This document shows positions 18,628-29,650 of a DNA stretch of 64,000 nucleotides, piece by piece. The stretch comes from Massilia sp. H6 (GTDB taxonomy: Bacteria > Pseudomonadota > Gammaproteobacteria > Burkholderiales > Burkholderiaceae_D), in contig NZ_CP103371.1 in the NCBI RefSeq assembly GCF_024802625.1, positions 1,674,001 to 1,738,000 on the forward strand, read 5' to 3'. A program made the translations under genes and the position numbers. Positions within the stretch are counted from its first letter, which is position 1, and the number at the start of each line of letters is the position of its first letter. The notes under the pieces are model-generated. The model was not told the origin of the DNA and ran no database searches. It saw nothing but the letters and a program-made list of their open reading frames with translations.

Positions 18628-20184
18628 TTACTTGGAACGGCGCTTGAAGTCGCGCGGACGAAAGCCCAGCACCAGCAGCACGGCGAAATAGGCCAGGGCC
18701 GCGGCGCCGATGATCGCCGCCAGCGCGCCGGCACGCAGCAGCGGCGTGGCGCGCATCGCGATCCAGTCGAACTGGGTCTGGCCGAACCACGACACCGCGC
18801 CCATCACCGACACCGCGACCACCAGCTTGAACACGAACTTGCCCCAGCCGGGCTGCGGTATGTAGATCTTGCGGCGGCGCAGGCCTGCGTACAGGAAGCC
18901 GGCGTTGATGCAGGCCCCGACCCCGATCGACAGCGCCAGGCCAGCCACGCCCAGCCCCATTCCCCACACGAACACCAGGTTCATGAGCTGGGTGGCGACC
19001 AGGACGCCCAGCGCGATGATCACCGGGGTACGCACTTCCTGGCGCGCGAAGAAAGCCGGCGCCAGCGTTTTTACCAGGATAAAGCCGAGCAGGCCGGCGC
19101 TATAGGCCATCAGCGGCATGGACGAGGCGGCGACATCGCCCGCATGGAAGGCGCCGTAGTGGAACAAGGTAGCGATCATCGGCGTGGCCAGCGTGGCCAT
19201 GCCGACCGCCGACGGGATCGCCAGCAGGAAGGTCAGGCGCAGGCCCCAGTCGAGCAGGGACGAGTATTCGCCGGTGTCGCCTTCGGTATTGGCCTTCGCC
19301 AGGCCCGGCAGCAAGATGGTGCCCAGCGCTACGCCCAGCAGCGCGGTGGGCAGCTCCATCAGGCGGTCGGCATACTGCAAGGCGGTGACCGCACCGGCAG
19401 CCAGCGAGGCGGCGATAGTGGTGTTGATAAGCAGGCTGATCTGGGCCGCCGCGACGGCAAAGACGGCCGGTCCCATCTTGCCGAGCATGCGCCGCACGCC
19501 GCTGTCGCGCAGCCCGACCAGCGGATTGAGCGAAAGCCGTGGCAGCATGCCCAGCTTGACCAGCGATGGGATCTGCACCGCGACCTGCAAGACCCCGCCG
19601 ATGCATACGCCCACGGCCATCGCATAGATCGGCTGGGCGAAATAATCCGACAGCACCAGTGCTGCAAAGATGAACGACAGGTTCAGCACCACCGGCGTGA
19701 TCGCCGGTATCTTGAACTGGCGCCAGGTATTGAGGATGCCGCTGGCCAGTGCCACGAAGGCCATGCAGGTAATGTAGGGGAACATCATCCGGGTCATGAC
19801 GACGGCACTGTCGAAAGCGGCCGGCTCACGCTGCAGACCGCCGCCGATCCACAGGATCAGGAGCGGGGCCGCGACGATGCCCAGCACACTGGTGAGCAAG
19901 GTGGCCCAGATCAGTACCGTCGCCACATGGTCGACCAGGGTCTTGACCGCCTCCTGGCCGTTTCTGGTCTTGTATTCGGTCAGGATCGGGACAAAAGCCT
20001 GCGAAAATGCGCCCTCGGCGAACAGCCGCCGCAGCAAATTTGGCAGGCGGAACGCAATGTTGAATGCGTCGGTGAAATTCGAGGTGCCGAAGGTGGCCGC
20101 GAACAGGCTTTCGCGCAGCAAACCGGTGACGCGGGACACCATGGTCATGCTGGAAATAGCGGCAAGGGTACGGAGCAGGTTCAT
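18628..20184 (-). CDS. murJ: Lipid II flippase MurJ
   Basis: Integral membrane flippase that moves lipid-linked peptidoglycan precursors across the inner membrane (MOP superfamily). 518 aa with about 14 hydrophobic segments. The N-terminus has the MurJ signature SSMTMVSRVTGLLRESLFAATFG ... DAFNIAFRLPNLLRRLFAEGAFSQAFVP; the second half has LINTTIAASLAAGAVTALQYADRLMELPTALLGVALGTILLP. Essential in most bacteria. Divergent from rpsT, the usual arrangement in betaproteobacteria. Confidence 0.96.
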   Translation of the reverse strand: MNLLRTLAAISSMTMVSRVTGLLRESLFAATFGTSNFTDAFNIAFRLPNLLRRLFAEGAFSQAFVPILTEYKTRNGQEAVKTLVDHVATVLIWATLLTSVLGIVAAPLLILWIGGGLQREPAAFDSAVVMTRMMFPYITCMAFVALASGILNTWRQFKIPAITPVVLNLSFIFAALVLSDYFAQPIYAMAVGVCIGGVLQVAVQIPSLVKLGMLPRLSLNPLVGLRDSGVRRMLGKMGPAVFAVAAAQISLLINTTIAASLAAGAVTALQYADRLMELPTALLGVALGTILLPGLAKANTEGDTGEYSSLLDWGLRLTFLLAIPSAVGMATLATPMIATLFHYGAFHAGDVAASSMPLMAYSAGLLGFILVKTLAPAFFARQEVRTPVIIALGVLVATQLMNLVFVWGMGLGVAGLALSIGVGACINAGFLYAGLRRRKIYIPQPGWGKFVFKLVVAVSVMGAVSWFGQTQFDWIAMRATPLLRAGALAAIIGAAALAYFAVLLVLGFRPRDFKRRSK

Positions 20185-20294
20185 GGCGGGGAATTATACT
20201 TGGGCAACACCACGCCAGTCCCGCCGCACGGGGCTGCAAAGGAGAATTATTCGTTTTACCAAGGGCCAGGCGGCGACAATTATGCATTTATGAA

Positions 20295-20323
20295 TTGCCC
20301 AGACCCGTTTCCTTCGCTATAAT
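20295..20323 (+). promoter_or_regulatory. Sigma-70 promoter for rpsT
   Basis: TTGCCC, 17-nt spacer and perfect TATAAT, placed about 125 nt before the rpsT start. It is the best sigma-70 match I noticed in the window, fitting a highly expressed ribosomal protein gene. Confidence 0.8.
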
Positions 20324-20448
20324 CGTGGGCTGTACTGAATTCTGTTAGCAGACACGAATCGTTGGGCAGGCACCGGTGGCGACACTGAGGCGCCAGTTTC
20401 ATTCGCGAATGTTTGCAAACGCAACTTGACCCCGATTTAGGAAATTTC

Positions 20449-20715
20449 ATGGCAAATACCGCACAAGCGCGCAAGCGCGCTCGTCAAGCAGTTAAGCAAA
20501 ACGCGCACAATTCGTCGCAGCGCTCGACCCTGCGTACCGCAATCAAGGCAGCGCGCAAGGCCATCCAGGCTGGCGACAAGGAAGCAGCAACCACCATCTT
20601 CCAGCAATCGGTGTCGACCATCGACAGCATCGCTGACAAGAAGATCATCCACAAGAACAAGGCAGCGCGCCACAAGAGCCGCCTGGCTGCAGCCCTGAAA
20701 GCACTGTCGGCCTAA
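20449..20715 (+). CDS. rpsT: 30S ribosomal protein S20
   Basis: Small-subunit protein that binds 16S rRNA early in assembly. 88 aa, Ala/Lys/Arg-rich helical protein: [18 protein letters not shown], then [20 protein letters not shown] and the conserved end [25 protein letters not shown] is 5 nt upstream of the ATG. Preceded by a long (about 120 nt) leader and followed by a strong terminator; a monocistronic unit. Confidence 0.97.
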   Translation: MANTAQARKRARQAVKQNAHNSSQRSTLRTAIKAARKAIQAGDKEAATTIFQQSVSTIDSIADKKIIHKNKAARHKSRLAAALKALSA

Positions 20716-20765
20716 TAGCCACATGCGTGCGGCCCTGGCCGCGCAGGAAGTTCTGTGCAGTAGAA

Positions 20766-20802
20766 AGACCCGTCCGACCCTTTGGTCCGGCGGGTTTTTT
20801 TG
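20766..20802 (+). terminator. Intrinsic terminator of rpsT
   Basis: Hairpin with arms ACCCGTCCGACC and GGTCCGGCGGGT followed by a T-run (20796-20802). Confidence 0.82.
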
Positions 20803-20868
20803 CTTGCCGGATCGGATATTTGCCAGCCGATGGTATGCCTTCTGTCCGATGGTGGATATCCTAAAACC

Positions 20869-20899
20869 GTGGCGCCTAGTAAAATACTGGTGCATAATG
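20869..20899 (+). promoter_or_regulatory. Promoter copy 1, upstream of monomeric isocitrate dehydrogenase
   Basis: 31-nt block identical at 29 positions to 23922-23952. It contains TGGCGC (20870-20875), a 17-nt spacer and CATAAT (20893-20898), a plausible -35/-10 pair. The block lies about 100 nt before the idh start. Confidence 0.65.
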
Positions 20900-20909
20900 T
20901 GAAACGCTC

Positions 20910-20930
20910 GTCTTATGTCTTATAGAAGAC
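20910..20930 (+). promoter_or_regulatory. Operator-like palindrome GTCTT-N4-AAGAC (copy 1)
   Basis: GTCTTATAGAAGAC at 20917-20930 is preceded by an extra direct half-site GTCTTAT at 20910-20916. It lies just downstream of the shared -10 element, where a repressor would block transcription. The same palindrome occurs upstream of icd at 23970. Confidence 0.6.
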
Positions 20931-21002
20931 TTGGATTTCGAGGCCGATATTCACACCTGTTTTAGACACCGCGCCAACCCGCGCGCATCGAGGAAAAAGC
21001 GT

Positions 21003-23237
21003 ATGAGCAGTGATCAGACCATCATCTACACCCTGACCGACGAGGCACCGCTGCTGGCGACCCACGCCTTCCTGCCAGTGGTCAGCACCTTCACCAAGCC
21101 GGCCGGCATCACGGTCGAGCAAAGCGACATTTCGGTCGCGGCCCGCATCCTGGCCGCTTTCCCGGAAAACCTGACCCCGGAGCAACGCGTACCCGATTCG
21201 CTGGCGGAGCTGGGCAAGAAGACCCTGGAGGCGAGCGCGAACATCATCAAGCTGCCGAACATCAGCGCGTCGGTGGGCCAACTGGTCGCCGCGATCGAAG
21301 AACTGCAGGCCAAGGGCTACAAGCTGCCCGATTACCCGGCCAACCCGAAGACCGACGAAGAAAAAGCCATCAAGGCGCGCTACAACAAGTGCATCGGCTC
21401 CGCGGTCAACCCGGTGCTGCGCGAAGGTAACTCGGACCGCCGCGCTCCGCGCGCCGTCAAGGAATACGCCCGCAAGAACCCGCATTCGATGGCTCCCTGG
21501 TCGGCCGCTTCGCGCACCCACGTGGCGCACATGACCCACGGCGACTTCTACCATGGCGAAAAGTCGATGACGGTTGCTGGCGCGCGCGAAGTCAAGATGG
21601 AGCTGGTCACCAAGTCTGGCCAGACCATCGTGCTCAAGCCAAAAGTGGCGCTGCAGGACGGCGAGATCATCGATTCGATGTTCATGAGCCGCAAGGCCTT
21701 GCTGGACTTCTACGCCAAGCAGATCGAAGACGCGCGCGAGACCGGCGTGCTGTTCTCGCTGCACGTCAAGGCCACCATGATGAAGGTGTCGCACCCGATC
21801 GTGTTCGGTCACTGCGTGCGCATGTTCTATAAAGAAGCGTTTGAAAAGCACGGCGCCCTGTTCGACAGCCTTGGCATCAATGTCAACAACGGCATGGCCG
21901 ACCTGTACAACAAGATCGCCGACCTGCCGGCCTCGCAGCGCGAAGAAATCGAGCGCGACCTGCACGCCTGCCAGGAGCACCGTCCGGCGCTGGCCATGGT
22001 CGACTCGACCAAGGGCATCACCAACTTCCATTCGCCGAACGACGTGATCGTGGACGCGTCGATGCCGGCCATGATCCGCGCCGGCGGCAAGATGTATGAC
22101 GCCAACGGCAAGCTCAAGGAAGTCAAGGCGGTCATCCCGGAATCGACCTTCGCCCGCATCTACCAGGAGATCATCAACTTCTGCAAATGGCATGGCGCGT
22201 TCGACCCGAAGACCATGGGCACCGTCCCGAACGTGGGCCTGATGGCGCAGCAAGCCGAAGAATACGGTTCGCACGACAAGACCTTCGAGATCGCCGAAGA
22301 TGGCATGGCCAACATCACCGACCTCGCCACCGGCGAAGTGCTGCTGTCGCAGAACGTCGAGACGGGCGACATCTGGCGCATGTGCCAGGTCAAGGATGCG
22401 CCGATCCGCGACTGGGTCAAGCTGGCCGTGACGCGCGCGCGCAACTCGGGCATGCCGGCCGTGTTCTGGCTCGACCCGTACCGTCCGCATGAAAATGAAC
22501 TGATCAAGAAGGTGCGCACTTACCTGAAAGAGCACGACACGACCGGTCTGGACATCCAGATCATGTCGCAAGTGCGCGCGATGCGCTACACCCTCGAGCG
22601 CGTCAAGCGCGGCCTGGACACCATCTCGGTGACCGGCAACATCCTGCGCGACTACCTGACCGACCTGTTCCCGATCCTCGAACTGGGCACCAGTGCCAAG
22701 ATGCTGTCGATCGTCCCGCTGATGGCCGGCGGCGGCATGTACGAAACCGGCGCCGGTGGTTCGGCACCGAAGCATGTGCAGCAGCTGACCGAAGAAAACC
22801 ACCTGCGCTGGGATTCTCTGGGCGAGTTCCTGGCACTGGCAGTCTCGCTGGAAGACCTGGGCCTGAAGACCGGCAACAAGCAGGCCAGCGTGCTGGCCAA
22901 GACCCTGGACGCCGCCACCGGCAAGCTGCTGGACAACCGCAAGTCGCCATCGCCGAAGACCGGCGAGCTCGATAACCGCGGCAGCCAGTTCTACCTGGCG
23001 ATGTACTGGGCCCAGGAGCTTGGCGCGCAAACCGAAGACGCCGCACTGGCGGCCAAGTTCGCGCCGCTGGCCAAGCAACTGGCTGAGAACGAAGCGAAGA
23101 TCCTGGCCGAGCTGCTGGCGGTGCAGGGCCAGCCGGCCGATATCGGTGGCTACTACAAGGCCGACGAAGCCAAGGTGAAGGCCATCATGCGCCCGAGCGC
23201 GACCTTCAATGCGGCGCTGGATGGATTTGCTGCGTAA
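21003..23237 (+). CDS. Monomeric NADP-dependent isocitrate dehydrogenase
   Basis: TCA-cycle enzyme: isocitrate + NADP to 2-oxoglutarate + CO2 + NADPH. 744 aa, the normal length of the monomeric (type II) family, unrelated in sequence length to the dimeric enzyme encoded 0.9 kb downstream. Diagnostic stretches: [19 protein letters not shown] at the N-terminus, [37 protein letters not shown] and [30 protein letters not shown] upstream supports the ATG. Has its own promoter/operator copy and a terminator. Sometimes called icd2 or idh; no symbol is given to avoid confusion. Confidence 0.95.
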   Translation: MSSDQTIIYTLTDEAPLLATHAFLPVVSTFTKPAGITVEQSDISVAARILAAFPENLTPEQRVPDSLAELGKKTLEASANIIKLPNISASVGQLVAAIEELQAKGYKLPDYPANPKTDEEKAIKARYNKCIGSAVNPVLREGNSDRRAPRAVKEYARKNPHSMAPWSAASRTHVAHMTHGDFYHGEKSMTVAGAREVKMELVTKSGQTIVLKPKVALQDGEIIDSMFMSRKALLDFYAKQIEDARETGVLFSLHVKATMMKVSHPIVFGHCVRMFYKEAFEKHGALFDSLGINVNNGMADLYNKIADLPASQREEIERDLHACQEHRPALAMVDSTKGITNFHSPNDVIVDASMPAMIRAGGKMYDANGKLKEVKAVIPESTFARIYQEIINFCKWHGAFDPKTMGTVPNVGLMAQQAEEYGSHDKTFEIAEDGMANITDLATGEVLLSQNVETGDIWRMCQVKDAPIRDWVKLAVTRARNSGMPAVFWLDPYRPHENELIKKVRTYLKEHDTTGLDIQIMSQVRAMRYTLERVKRGLDTISVTGNILRDYLTDLFPILELGTSAKMLSIVPLMAGGGMYETGAGGSAPKHVQQLTEENHLRWDSLGEFLALAVSLEDLGLKTGNKQASVLAKTLDAATGKLLDNRKSPSPKTGELDNRGSQFYLAMYWAQELGAQTEDAALAAKFAPLAKQLAENEAKILAELLAVQGQPADIGGYYKADEAKVKAIMRPSATFNAALDGFAA

Positions 23238-23263
23238 GCAAGGGCCTTGGCTCTTGCTGAAAT

Positions 23264-23295
23264 AAAAACGCCAGCCTTCGGGCTGGCGTTTTTCT
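23264..23295. terminator. Bidirectional intrinsic terminator
   Basis: AAAAACGCCAGCC, loop TTC, GGGCTGGCGTTTTT. It lies between convergent idh (ends 23237) and the pseudouridine synthase gene (ends 23316). Confidence 0.9.
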
Positions 23296-23315
23296 TGGGG
23301 AGGGCAGTTTGCCAG

Positions 23316-23870
23316 CTACGCCGGGGGGTAGCGCACTTCGATAAATTGCCCCGGCATCAAGGGATGCGTCGCCAGCGAAAACGGGCCGATACTGCTGCGC
23401 ACCAGCCGCAGTGTCGGTAGCCCAACCGCGGCCGTCATCCGGCGCACCTGCCGGTTCTTGCCTTCTTCGAGCGTGATGGCGATCCAGCCGGTCGGCTTGT
23501 CGGCGCGGGCGCGGATCGGCGGATTGCGCGGCCAAAGCCAGCCCGGTTCAGCGATCCGGACTGCGCGGCACGGCTTGCTGACGAAGTCGCCCAGGTCGAG
23601 CGGCGCTTGCAGGCGTGTCAGCGCGGCGGCATCGGGCACGCCATCGACCTGCACCAGATAGGTCTTGGCTTCTTTATGGTCGGGGTGTGCGATCTGGTGC
23701 TGCAGCTTGCCGTCGTCGGTGAGCAGCATCAGGCCTTCGCTGTCGGCGTCGAGCCGGCCGGCCGGGTAGATATTCGGGATATCCAGGTAATTGGCCAGCG
23801 TCTCGCGGCCATCCTGGCCGGAGAACTGGCACAGCACCTGGAACGGTTTATTGAAGAGAATCAGTGGCAT
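23316..23870 (-). CDS. rluE: 23S rRNA pseudouridine synthase, RluE-like
   Basis: RsuA-family pseudouridine synthase (184 aa), probably modifying 23S rRNA like E. coli RluE. The catalytic motif YPAGRLDADSEGLMLLTDDG contains the nucleophilic Asp; other family stretches are ILFNKPFQVLCQF, AKTYLVQVDG and EGKNRQVRRMTAAVGLPTLRLVR. There is no S4 domain, consistent with RluE. The start MPLILFNKP is chosen because the 78-nt upstream extension of the frame is non-homologous and runs towards the icd promoter repeat. Divergent from icd. Confidence 0.88.
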   Translation of the reverse strand: MPLILFNKPFQVLCQFSGQDGRETLANYLDIPNIYPAGRLDADSEGLMLLTDDGKLQHQIAHPDHKEAKTYLVQVDGVPDAAALTRLQAPLDLGDFVSKPCRAVRIAEPGWLWPRNPPIRARADKPTGWIAITLEEGKNRQVRRMTAAVGLPTLRLVRSSIGPFSLATHPLMPGQFIEVRYPPA

Positions 23871-23921
23871 GGATGACGAGCGGGCGCAATCGGCGCGAAT
23901 GAGTGAACGACGAGGCAGATC

Positions 23922-23952
23922 GTGGCGCCTCGGAAAATACTGGTGCATAATG
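23922..23952 (+). promoter_or_regulatory. Promoter copy 2, upstream of dimeric isocitrate dehydrogenase
   Basis: 29 of 31 bases match the block at 20869-20899, with TGGCGC (23923-23928), a 17-nt spacer and CATAAT (23946-23951). It is located about 145 nt before the icd start. Confidence 0.65.
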
Positions 23953-23969
23953 CAAGACGCAACAGTGAT

Positions 23970-23983
23970 GTCTTATACAAGAC
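23970..23983 (+). promoter_or_regulatory. Operator-like palindrome GTCTT-N4-AAGAC (copy 2)
   Basis: GTCTTATACAAGAC, same arms as at 20917-20930 and followed by TTG in both copies. Spacing from the -10 is 18-19 nt in both copies. Confidence 0.6.
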
Positions 23984-24097
23984 TTGCGGCCGCAATTTTG
24001 TCGGCCCGCGCATAAGAATTGTGCATTCTAGTACATGTTACAGGCCTAGCCAGCCGCTGCCTTGGCGGCCGGCCACCCGACCACTTGGGAGAAGACG

Positions 24098-25351
<1,254 letters not shown>

Positions 25352-25370
25352 CCGTGTGCCGCGCAGGGCA

Positions 25371-25400
25371 AAAAAAACCCCGCAGCTGCGGGGTTTCTTG
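25371..25400. terminator. Intrinsic terminator between icd and cspA
   Basis: A-run, AAACCCCGCAGCTGCGGGGTTT perfect palindrome with a T-rich 3' side; between convergent genes, so probably used in both directions. Confidence 0.85.
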
Positions 25401-25418
25401 CTTCCGGGAGGGGAACGA

Positions 25419-25622
25419 TCAGTTGCCCTGGATGTTGGAAGCTTGCTTGCCTTTCGGGCCTTGCGTGACTTCGAATTGAACTTTTTGACCTTCTTTGAGG
25501 GTCTTAAAACCGTTCATGTTGATTGCGGAAAAGTGTGCGAACAGATCTTCGCCGCCGTCATCAGGAGTGATGAAGCCAAAGCCTTTGGAATCATTGAACC
25601 ACTTAACAGTACCAGTTGCCAT
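25419..25622 (-). CDS. cspA: Cold-shock domain protein (CspA family)
   Basis: Single cold-shock domain, nucleic-acid chaperone (67 aa). [34 protein letters not shown] contains RNP1 (KGFGFI) and RNP2 (LFAHF, with Ala where Val is common). The end [13 protein letters not shown] is typical. GAAGG is 9 nt before the ATG. A roughly 320-nt AT-richer gap upstream leaves room for a long structured leader, as in other csp genes. Which csp paralogue this is cannot be decided here. Confidence 0.93.
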   Translation of the reverse strand: MATGTVKWFNDSKGFGFITPDDGGEDLFAHFSAINMNGFKTLKEGQKVQFEVTQGPKGKQASNIQGN

Positions 25623-25944
25623 AAAAGAGCCTTCAAGTAAAAACAAATCACACGAGCCATAAAAGCAAGAAGCTTCTTGCCCCCTCCTCAGCCTGCTCAC
25701 TTCTTATCAACAAGGTCACAAAAACCCCCTGTTGATGACTGCATTGTTGGTTGAATAACCACGCAAGTCAAGCGCTTTTGAGCAACTGTTGGCATTTTTC
25801 CCATGGTAGCGTTAACCCAGCTCTTGATTTCGTCAATTGGATCGCCATCTGCGCATTCAAGCGAAAACAAGTAAGATGGAAAGCACATGAGAACGCGCTG
25901 ACGTTTACGCTTGGCACCGATACTGAAAGCATTAGAATACGCCC
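25623..25944. other. 322-nt divergent intergenic region (cspA / clpS)
   Basis: No gene seen. The cspA-proximal part is AT-rich and should contain the cspA promoter and leader. The right end holds the clpS promoter (25911-25938). Confidence 0.5.
25911..25938 (+). promoter_or_regulatory. Sigma-70-like promoter directly in front of clpS
   Basis: TTGGCA (25911-25916), 16-nt spacer, TAGAAT (25933-25938). The expected start point falls on or next to the clpS ATG at 25945, suggesting a leaderless message. Confidence 0.6.
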
Positions 25945-26247
25945 ATGGCTACGAAGCATGACACCGAACAGCTGCTGGAGCGGCAAACCGTAAAACCGCC
26001 ACCGTTGTATCAGGTGGCACTGCTGAACGACGACTACACGCCGATGGAATTTGTGGTGGCGGTCATCCAGGAGTATTTCAACAAGGACCGTGAAACCGCG
26101 ACCCAGATCATGCTGTCCGTGCACCGTCACGGTAAAGGTGTCTGTGGAGTGTTTTCCAAAGATATAGCGTGTACCAAAGTGGAGTTTGTCTTAACGCATG
26201 CGCGTAAGGCGGGGCATCCCCTGCAATGCGTGATGGAGGAAGTATGA
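25945..26247 (+). CDS. clpS: ATP-dependent Clp protease adaptor ClpS
   Basis: N-degron adaptor that delivers substrates with destabilising N-terminal residues to ClpAP (100 aa). Core motif [28 protein letters not shown], then [32 protein letters not shown]. The acidic pocket residues of NDDYTPMEF and the VHRHG histidine are present. No Shine-Dalgarno sequence precedes the ATG, and the predicted promoter lies 6 nt away. Overlaps clpA by ATGA. Confidence 0.96.
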   Translation: MATKHDTEQLLERQTVKPPPLYQVALLNDDYTPMEFVVAVIQEYFNKDRETATQIMLSVHRHGKGVCGVFSKDIACTKVEFVLTHARKAGHPLQCVMEEV

Positions 26248-28544
26248 TTGCGCAGGAACTTGAAGTATCCCTACACATGGCCTTTGTCGAAGCGCGACAG
26301 GCACGCCACGAGTTTATTACCGTGGAGCATTTGCTGCTTGCCCTGCTCGATAATCCGTCGGCTGCCGAAGTCCTGCGTGCGTGCGCGGTCAATATCGAAG
26401 ACCTGCGCAAGACCCTGACGAATTTTATCGGCGATAACACCCCGACCGTGCCCGGCACGGGCGAGGTCGATACCCAGCCGACGCTCGGTTTCCAGCGCGT
26501 GATCCAGCGCGCGATCATGCATGTGCAATCGGCCTCGAACGGCAAGAAAGAAGTCACCGGCGCTAACGTGCTGGTGGCGATCTTCGGCGAGAAGGACTCG
26601 CATGCGGTGTATTACCTGCACCAGCAGGGCGTGACCCGCCTCGACGTGGTCAACTTCATCTCGCACGGCGTGCGCAAGGACCAGCAGCTCGACACCTCCA
26701 AGGCGTCCGAGGGCGTGGAAGAAGCGCAGGTCGAAGGCCAGGCCAAGGAAAGCCCGCTCGACCAGTTCACCCAGAACCTGAACAAGGCGGCGGCCGATGG
26801 CAAGATCGATCCGCTGATCGGGCGCGAAGAAGAAGTCGACCGCGTGATCCAGATCCTGTGCCGCCGCCGCAAGAACAATCCGCTGCTGGTAGGCGAGGCC
26901 GGTGTCGGCAAGACCGCCATCGCCGAGGGCCTGGCATGGCGCATCGTCCAGGAAGACGTGCCCGAGATACTGCAGAATGCCGTCGTGTATTCGCTCGACA
27001 TGGGCGCGCTGCTGGCCGGCACCAAGTACCGCGGCGACTTCGAACAGCGCCTGAAAGCGGTTCTCAAGCAATTGAAAGACACCCCGAACGGCGTGCTGTT
27101 CATCGACGAGATCCATACGATCATCGGCGCCGGTTCCGCGTCGGGCGGTACGCTCGACGCGTCCAACCTGCTCAAGCCGGCCCTGGCCAACGGCCAGCTC
27201 AAGTGCATCGGCGCGACCACGTTCACGGAATTCCGCGGCGTGTTCGAGAAAGACCATGCACTGAGCCGTCGCTTCCAGAAGGTCGACGTCAACGAACCGT
27301 CGGTCGAGCAGACCGTGGCGATCCTACGTGGCCTCAAGTCCCGCTTCGAAGAGCACCATGGCGTCAAGTATTCGGCGTCGGCGCTCACTACCGCGGCCGA
27401 ACTGGCGGCGCGCTTCATCAATGACCGCCACCTGCCCGACAAGGCCATTGACGTGATCGACGAGGCTGGCGCTGCCCAGCGTATTTTGCCGAAGTCGAAG
27501 CAGAAAAAAACCATCGGCAAGACCGAGATCGAGGACATCATCGCCAAGATCGCCCGGATTCCGCCGCAAACGGTCAACCAGGACGACCGCAGCAAGCTGC
27601 AGACCATCGACCGCGACCTGCGCAACGTGGTGTTCGGCCAGGATCCGGCGATCGATGCGCTGGCGTCGGCCATCAAGATGGCGCGCGCTGGCCTGGGCAA
27701 GCAGGACAAGCCGATCGGTTCCTTTCTGTTCTCGGGTCCGACCGGGGTCGGCAAGACCGAGGTCGCCAAGCAGCTGGCCTTTATCCTGGGTATCGAGCTG
27801 ATCCGCTTCGACATGTCCGAGTACATGGAGCGCCACGCTGTGTCGCGCCTGATCGGTGCGCCGCCGGGTTATGTCGGTTTCGACCAGGGTGGCCTGCTGA
27901 CCGAAGCCATCACCAAGAAGCCGCACGCAGTGCTGCTGCTCGACGAGATTGAAAAAGCCCATCCGGACATTTTCAACATCCTGCTGCAGGTGATGGACCA
28001 TGGCACCCTGACCGACAACAACGGACGCAAGGCCGACTTCCGCAACGTGATCATCATCATGACCACCAATGCGGGCGCCGAAAGCCTGACCAAGCGCTCG
28101 GTGGGCTTCGTCGATTCGAAGCAGGCGGGCGACGAGCTGGCCGATATCAAGCGCATGTTCACGCCAGAGTTCCGCAACCGCCTGGACGCCACCATCAGCT
28201 TCCGTGCACTGGACGAGGACATCATCCTTCGTGTCGTGGACAAGTTCCTGATGCAGCTCGAAGAACAGCTGCACGAGAAAAAGGTGGAAGCCATCTTCAC
28301 CGAGAAGCTGCGCAAGTTCCTGTCGAAGAAGGGCTTCGATCCGCTCATGGGTGCGCGCCCGATGTCGCGCCTGATCCAGGACATGATCCGCAAGGCGCTG
28401 GCCGACGAACTGCTGTTCGGCCGCCTGGTCAACGGTGGCCGCATTACCGTCGACCTGAACGAGAAGGACGATGTCGTCCTCGAGTTCCCGGAAGGCGACG
28501 TGCTGCCGCCGCCGGCTCCGGCCGAGACAGTCGAGATCGAGTAA
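26244..28544 (+). CDS. clpA: ATP-dependent Clp protease ATP-binding subunit ClpA
   Basis: AAA+ unfoldase that pairs with ClpP (766 aa). N-terminal Clp repeat domain (1-150), D1 AAA with Walker [16 protein letters not shown] and Walker [16 protein letters not shown]2 AAA with Walker [16 protein letters not shown] and [15 protein letters not shown], then the C-terminal D2-small domain. AGGAAG precedes the ATG, which overlaps the clpS stop. Terminator immediately downstream, now interrupted by an insertion sequence. Confidence 0.97.
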   Translation: MIAQELEVSLHMAFVEARQARHEFITVEHLLLALLDNPSAAEVLRACAVNIEDLRKTLTNFIGDNTPTVPGTGEVDTQPTLGFQRVIQRAIMHVQSASNGKKEVTGANVLVAIFGEKDSHAVYYLHQQGVTRLDVVNFISHGVRKDQQLDTSKASEGVEEAQVEGQAKESPLDQFTQNLNKAAADGKIDPLIGREEEVDRVIQILCRRRKNNPLLVGEAGVGKTAIAEGLAWRIVQEDVPEILQNAVVYSLDMGALLAGTKYRGDFEQRLKAVLKQLKDTPNGVLFIDEIHTIIGAGSASGGTLDASNLLKPALANGQLKCIGATTFTEFRGVFEKDHALSRRFQKVDVNEPSVEQTVAILRGLKSRFEEHHGVKYSASALTTAAELAARFINDRHLPDKAIDVIDEAGAAQRILPKSKQKKTIGKTEIEDIIAKIARIPPQTVNQDDRSKLQTIDRDLRNVVFGQDPAIDALASAIKMARAGLGKQDKPIGSFLFSGPTGVGKTEVAKQLAFILGIELIRFDMSEYMERHAVSRLIGAPPGYVGFDQGGLLTEAITKKPHAVLLLDEIEKAHPDIFNILLQVMDHGTLTDNNGRKADFRNVIIIMTTNAGAESLTKRSVGFVDSKQAGDELADIKRMFTPEFRNRLDATISFRALDEDIILRVVDKFLMQLEEQLHEKKVEAIFTEKLRKFLSKKGFDPLMGARPMSRLIQDMIRKALADELLFGRLVNGGRITVDLNEKDDVVLEFPEGDVLPPPAPAETVEIE

Positions 28545-28560
28545 ATCGTTCTTGTCAGAG

Positions 28561-28592
28561 AAAACCGCGCTGTGGTAGCGCGGTTTTTTTTT
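28561..28592 (+). terminator. Intrinsic terminator of clpA, abutting an IS element
   Basis: AAAACCGCGC, loop TGTGGTA, GCGCGGTTTT and a nine-T run that ends exactly where the left inverted repeat of the IS begins (28593). Confidence 0.88.
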
Positions 28593-28620
28593 AGGCGCTG
28601 TCACCGTTGGCTATGGATGA
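28593..28620 (+). repeat. IS terminal inverted repeat, left
   Basis: Starts AGGCGCTGT and ends GCTATGGATGA; complementary to 29651-29678 with 4 mismatches, all in the middle. Confidence 0.9.
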
Positions 28621-29575
28621 CTCCGAATGCGATGCGCAGCAAGTGCTCGACGGAAGTGACCCGCCCGCCATCGAGTGCCCAATGCCAGCCCAGGTAATTG
28701 GGGAGCCAACGCGAGGCAACCCCGTGGAACCGCGCCAGCCATTGGCGCAAGCGCCGGTGGTAGGCGTTGACGTTCTGGACATGGATCGCGCCCGCCTTAC
28801 TGAACCGAACCCGCTCGCCGGAGCGCAGGTTGACCGCCTGGTGGGCGATGCCCCGCTGGCGGGCGAACGCACGGTAGGCGGCATGCGAATCGGTGACCAG
28901 GAGCGCTTGCGGGGCCAGCTTCGGCAACAGGTGCCGCACCAGTTGGACTACCTTCAAGGCGCCACGGCCGGTAACGGCGTCGATGGTCTGCCCACTGCGG
29001 TCGCGCGCGACCAGGATGCAGTCGAGGTGATGCGAGATGCCAGGCAGACTGGCCCGGCCGCCTCGCTTGCGCGGCGGGCGACCGAGTGTGCGCGAGCCTT
29101 TTTGCGATTCGAGCAGAAACATTTCGTCGGCTTCGACGATGCCGCCGAGCTGCGCTGGCCGGTCATGCCTGACCCGGTCCAGGAAGCGATGGCGCCAACG
29201 AAACGCCGTGTTGCGATGGACGCCAACCCGCTTGGCGGCGTCGCGCACCGGCCTTGAATCGAGCACGGCGCCGAGGTAGTCGAGCCACTTGCCGCGCAGC
29301 CTGAGCCGTGCCAGCGGCGTGCCACTCAGGTCGTTAAATGTGCGCCGGCACTGGCAGCAGCGAAAGCGTTGCAGGTCGTTGGCCTGGCCGTGCCGGTGGT
29401 AGCGCTGGCAGCCGCATTGCGGACAGCGCCGCCCTGCCGAACGGATCTGCCCGATCAGGGCGATTACCCGGTCGAGGCCGGCTGCGGGATGCAGGGCATC
29501 GAGCATCTGCAGCCGCTGGGCCTGGTTGAGCATGGGAAGCTGGGCAAACAGCTTGGCGAACCTGGGCGTTTTCAT
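28601..29575 (-). CDS. IS1595-family transposase (ISXO2-like)
   Basis: DDE-type transposase of 324 aa, intact. The N-terminal zinc-ribbon has two Cys pairs (CPQCGCQRYHRHG and RCCQCRRTFND). A helix-turn-helix-like part follows (AAKRVGVHRNTAFRWRHRFL). The catalytic core shows the first Asp in GIVEADEMFLLES, the second in LLVTDSHAAY, and a C-terminal segment (NVNAYHRRLRQWLARFHGVASRWLPNYLGWHW) typical of ISXO2-like proteins. No frameshift or internal stop, so the element may be active. Confidence 0.92.
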   Translation of the reverse strand: MKTPRFAKLFAQLPMLNQAQRLQMLDALHPAAGLDRVIALIGQIRSAGRRCPQCGCQRYHRHGQANDLQRFRCCQCRRTFNDLSGTPLARLRLRGKWLDYLGAVLDSRPVRDAAKRVGVHRNTAFRWRHRFLDRVRHDRPAQLGGIVEADEMFLLESQKGSRTLGRPPRKRGGRASLPGISHHLDCILVARDRSGQTIDAVTGRGALKVVQLVRHLLPKLAPQALLVTDSHAAYRAFARQRGIAHQAVNLRSGERVRFSKAGAIHVQNVNAYHRRLRQWLARFHGVASRWLPNYLGWHWALDGGRVTSVEHLLRIAFGVIHSQR

Positions 29576-29619
29576 TCACCACTCCGTATCGGGATCGACC
29601 CGGGGTTGGACCGCCAAAT

Positions 29620-29645
29620 AGCTCAGCAGTTCAGCTCAGCAGTTC
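29620..29645 (+). repeat. Tandem 13-bp repeat inside the IS
   Basis: AGCTCAGCAGTTC occurs twice in direct succession (29620-29632, 29633-29645), between the transposase start and the right inverted repeat. Possibly part of transposase binding or promoter control. Confidence 0.75.
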
Positions 29646-29650
29646 AATGC

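Noticed and set aside
20437-20895. Minus-strand open frame beginning MHQYFTRRHG, resembling the start of the frame at 23948 (MHQYFPRRHD)
   Set aside because: The resemblance is caused by the duplicated promoter block read backwards, not by homologous proteins.
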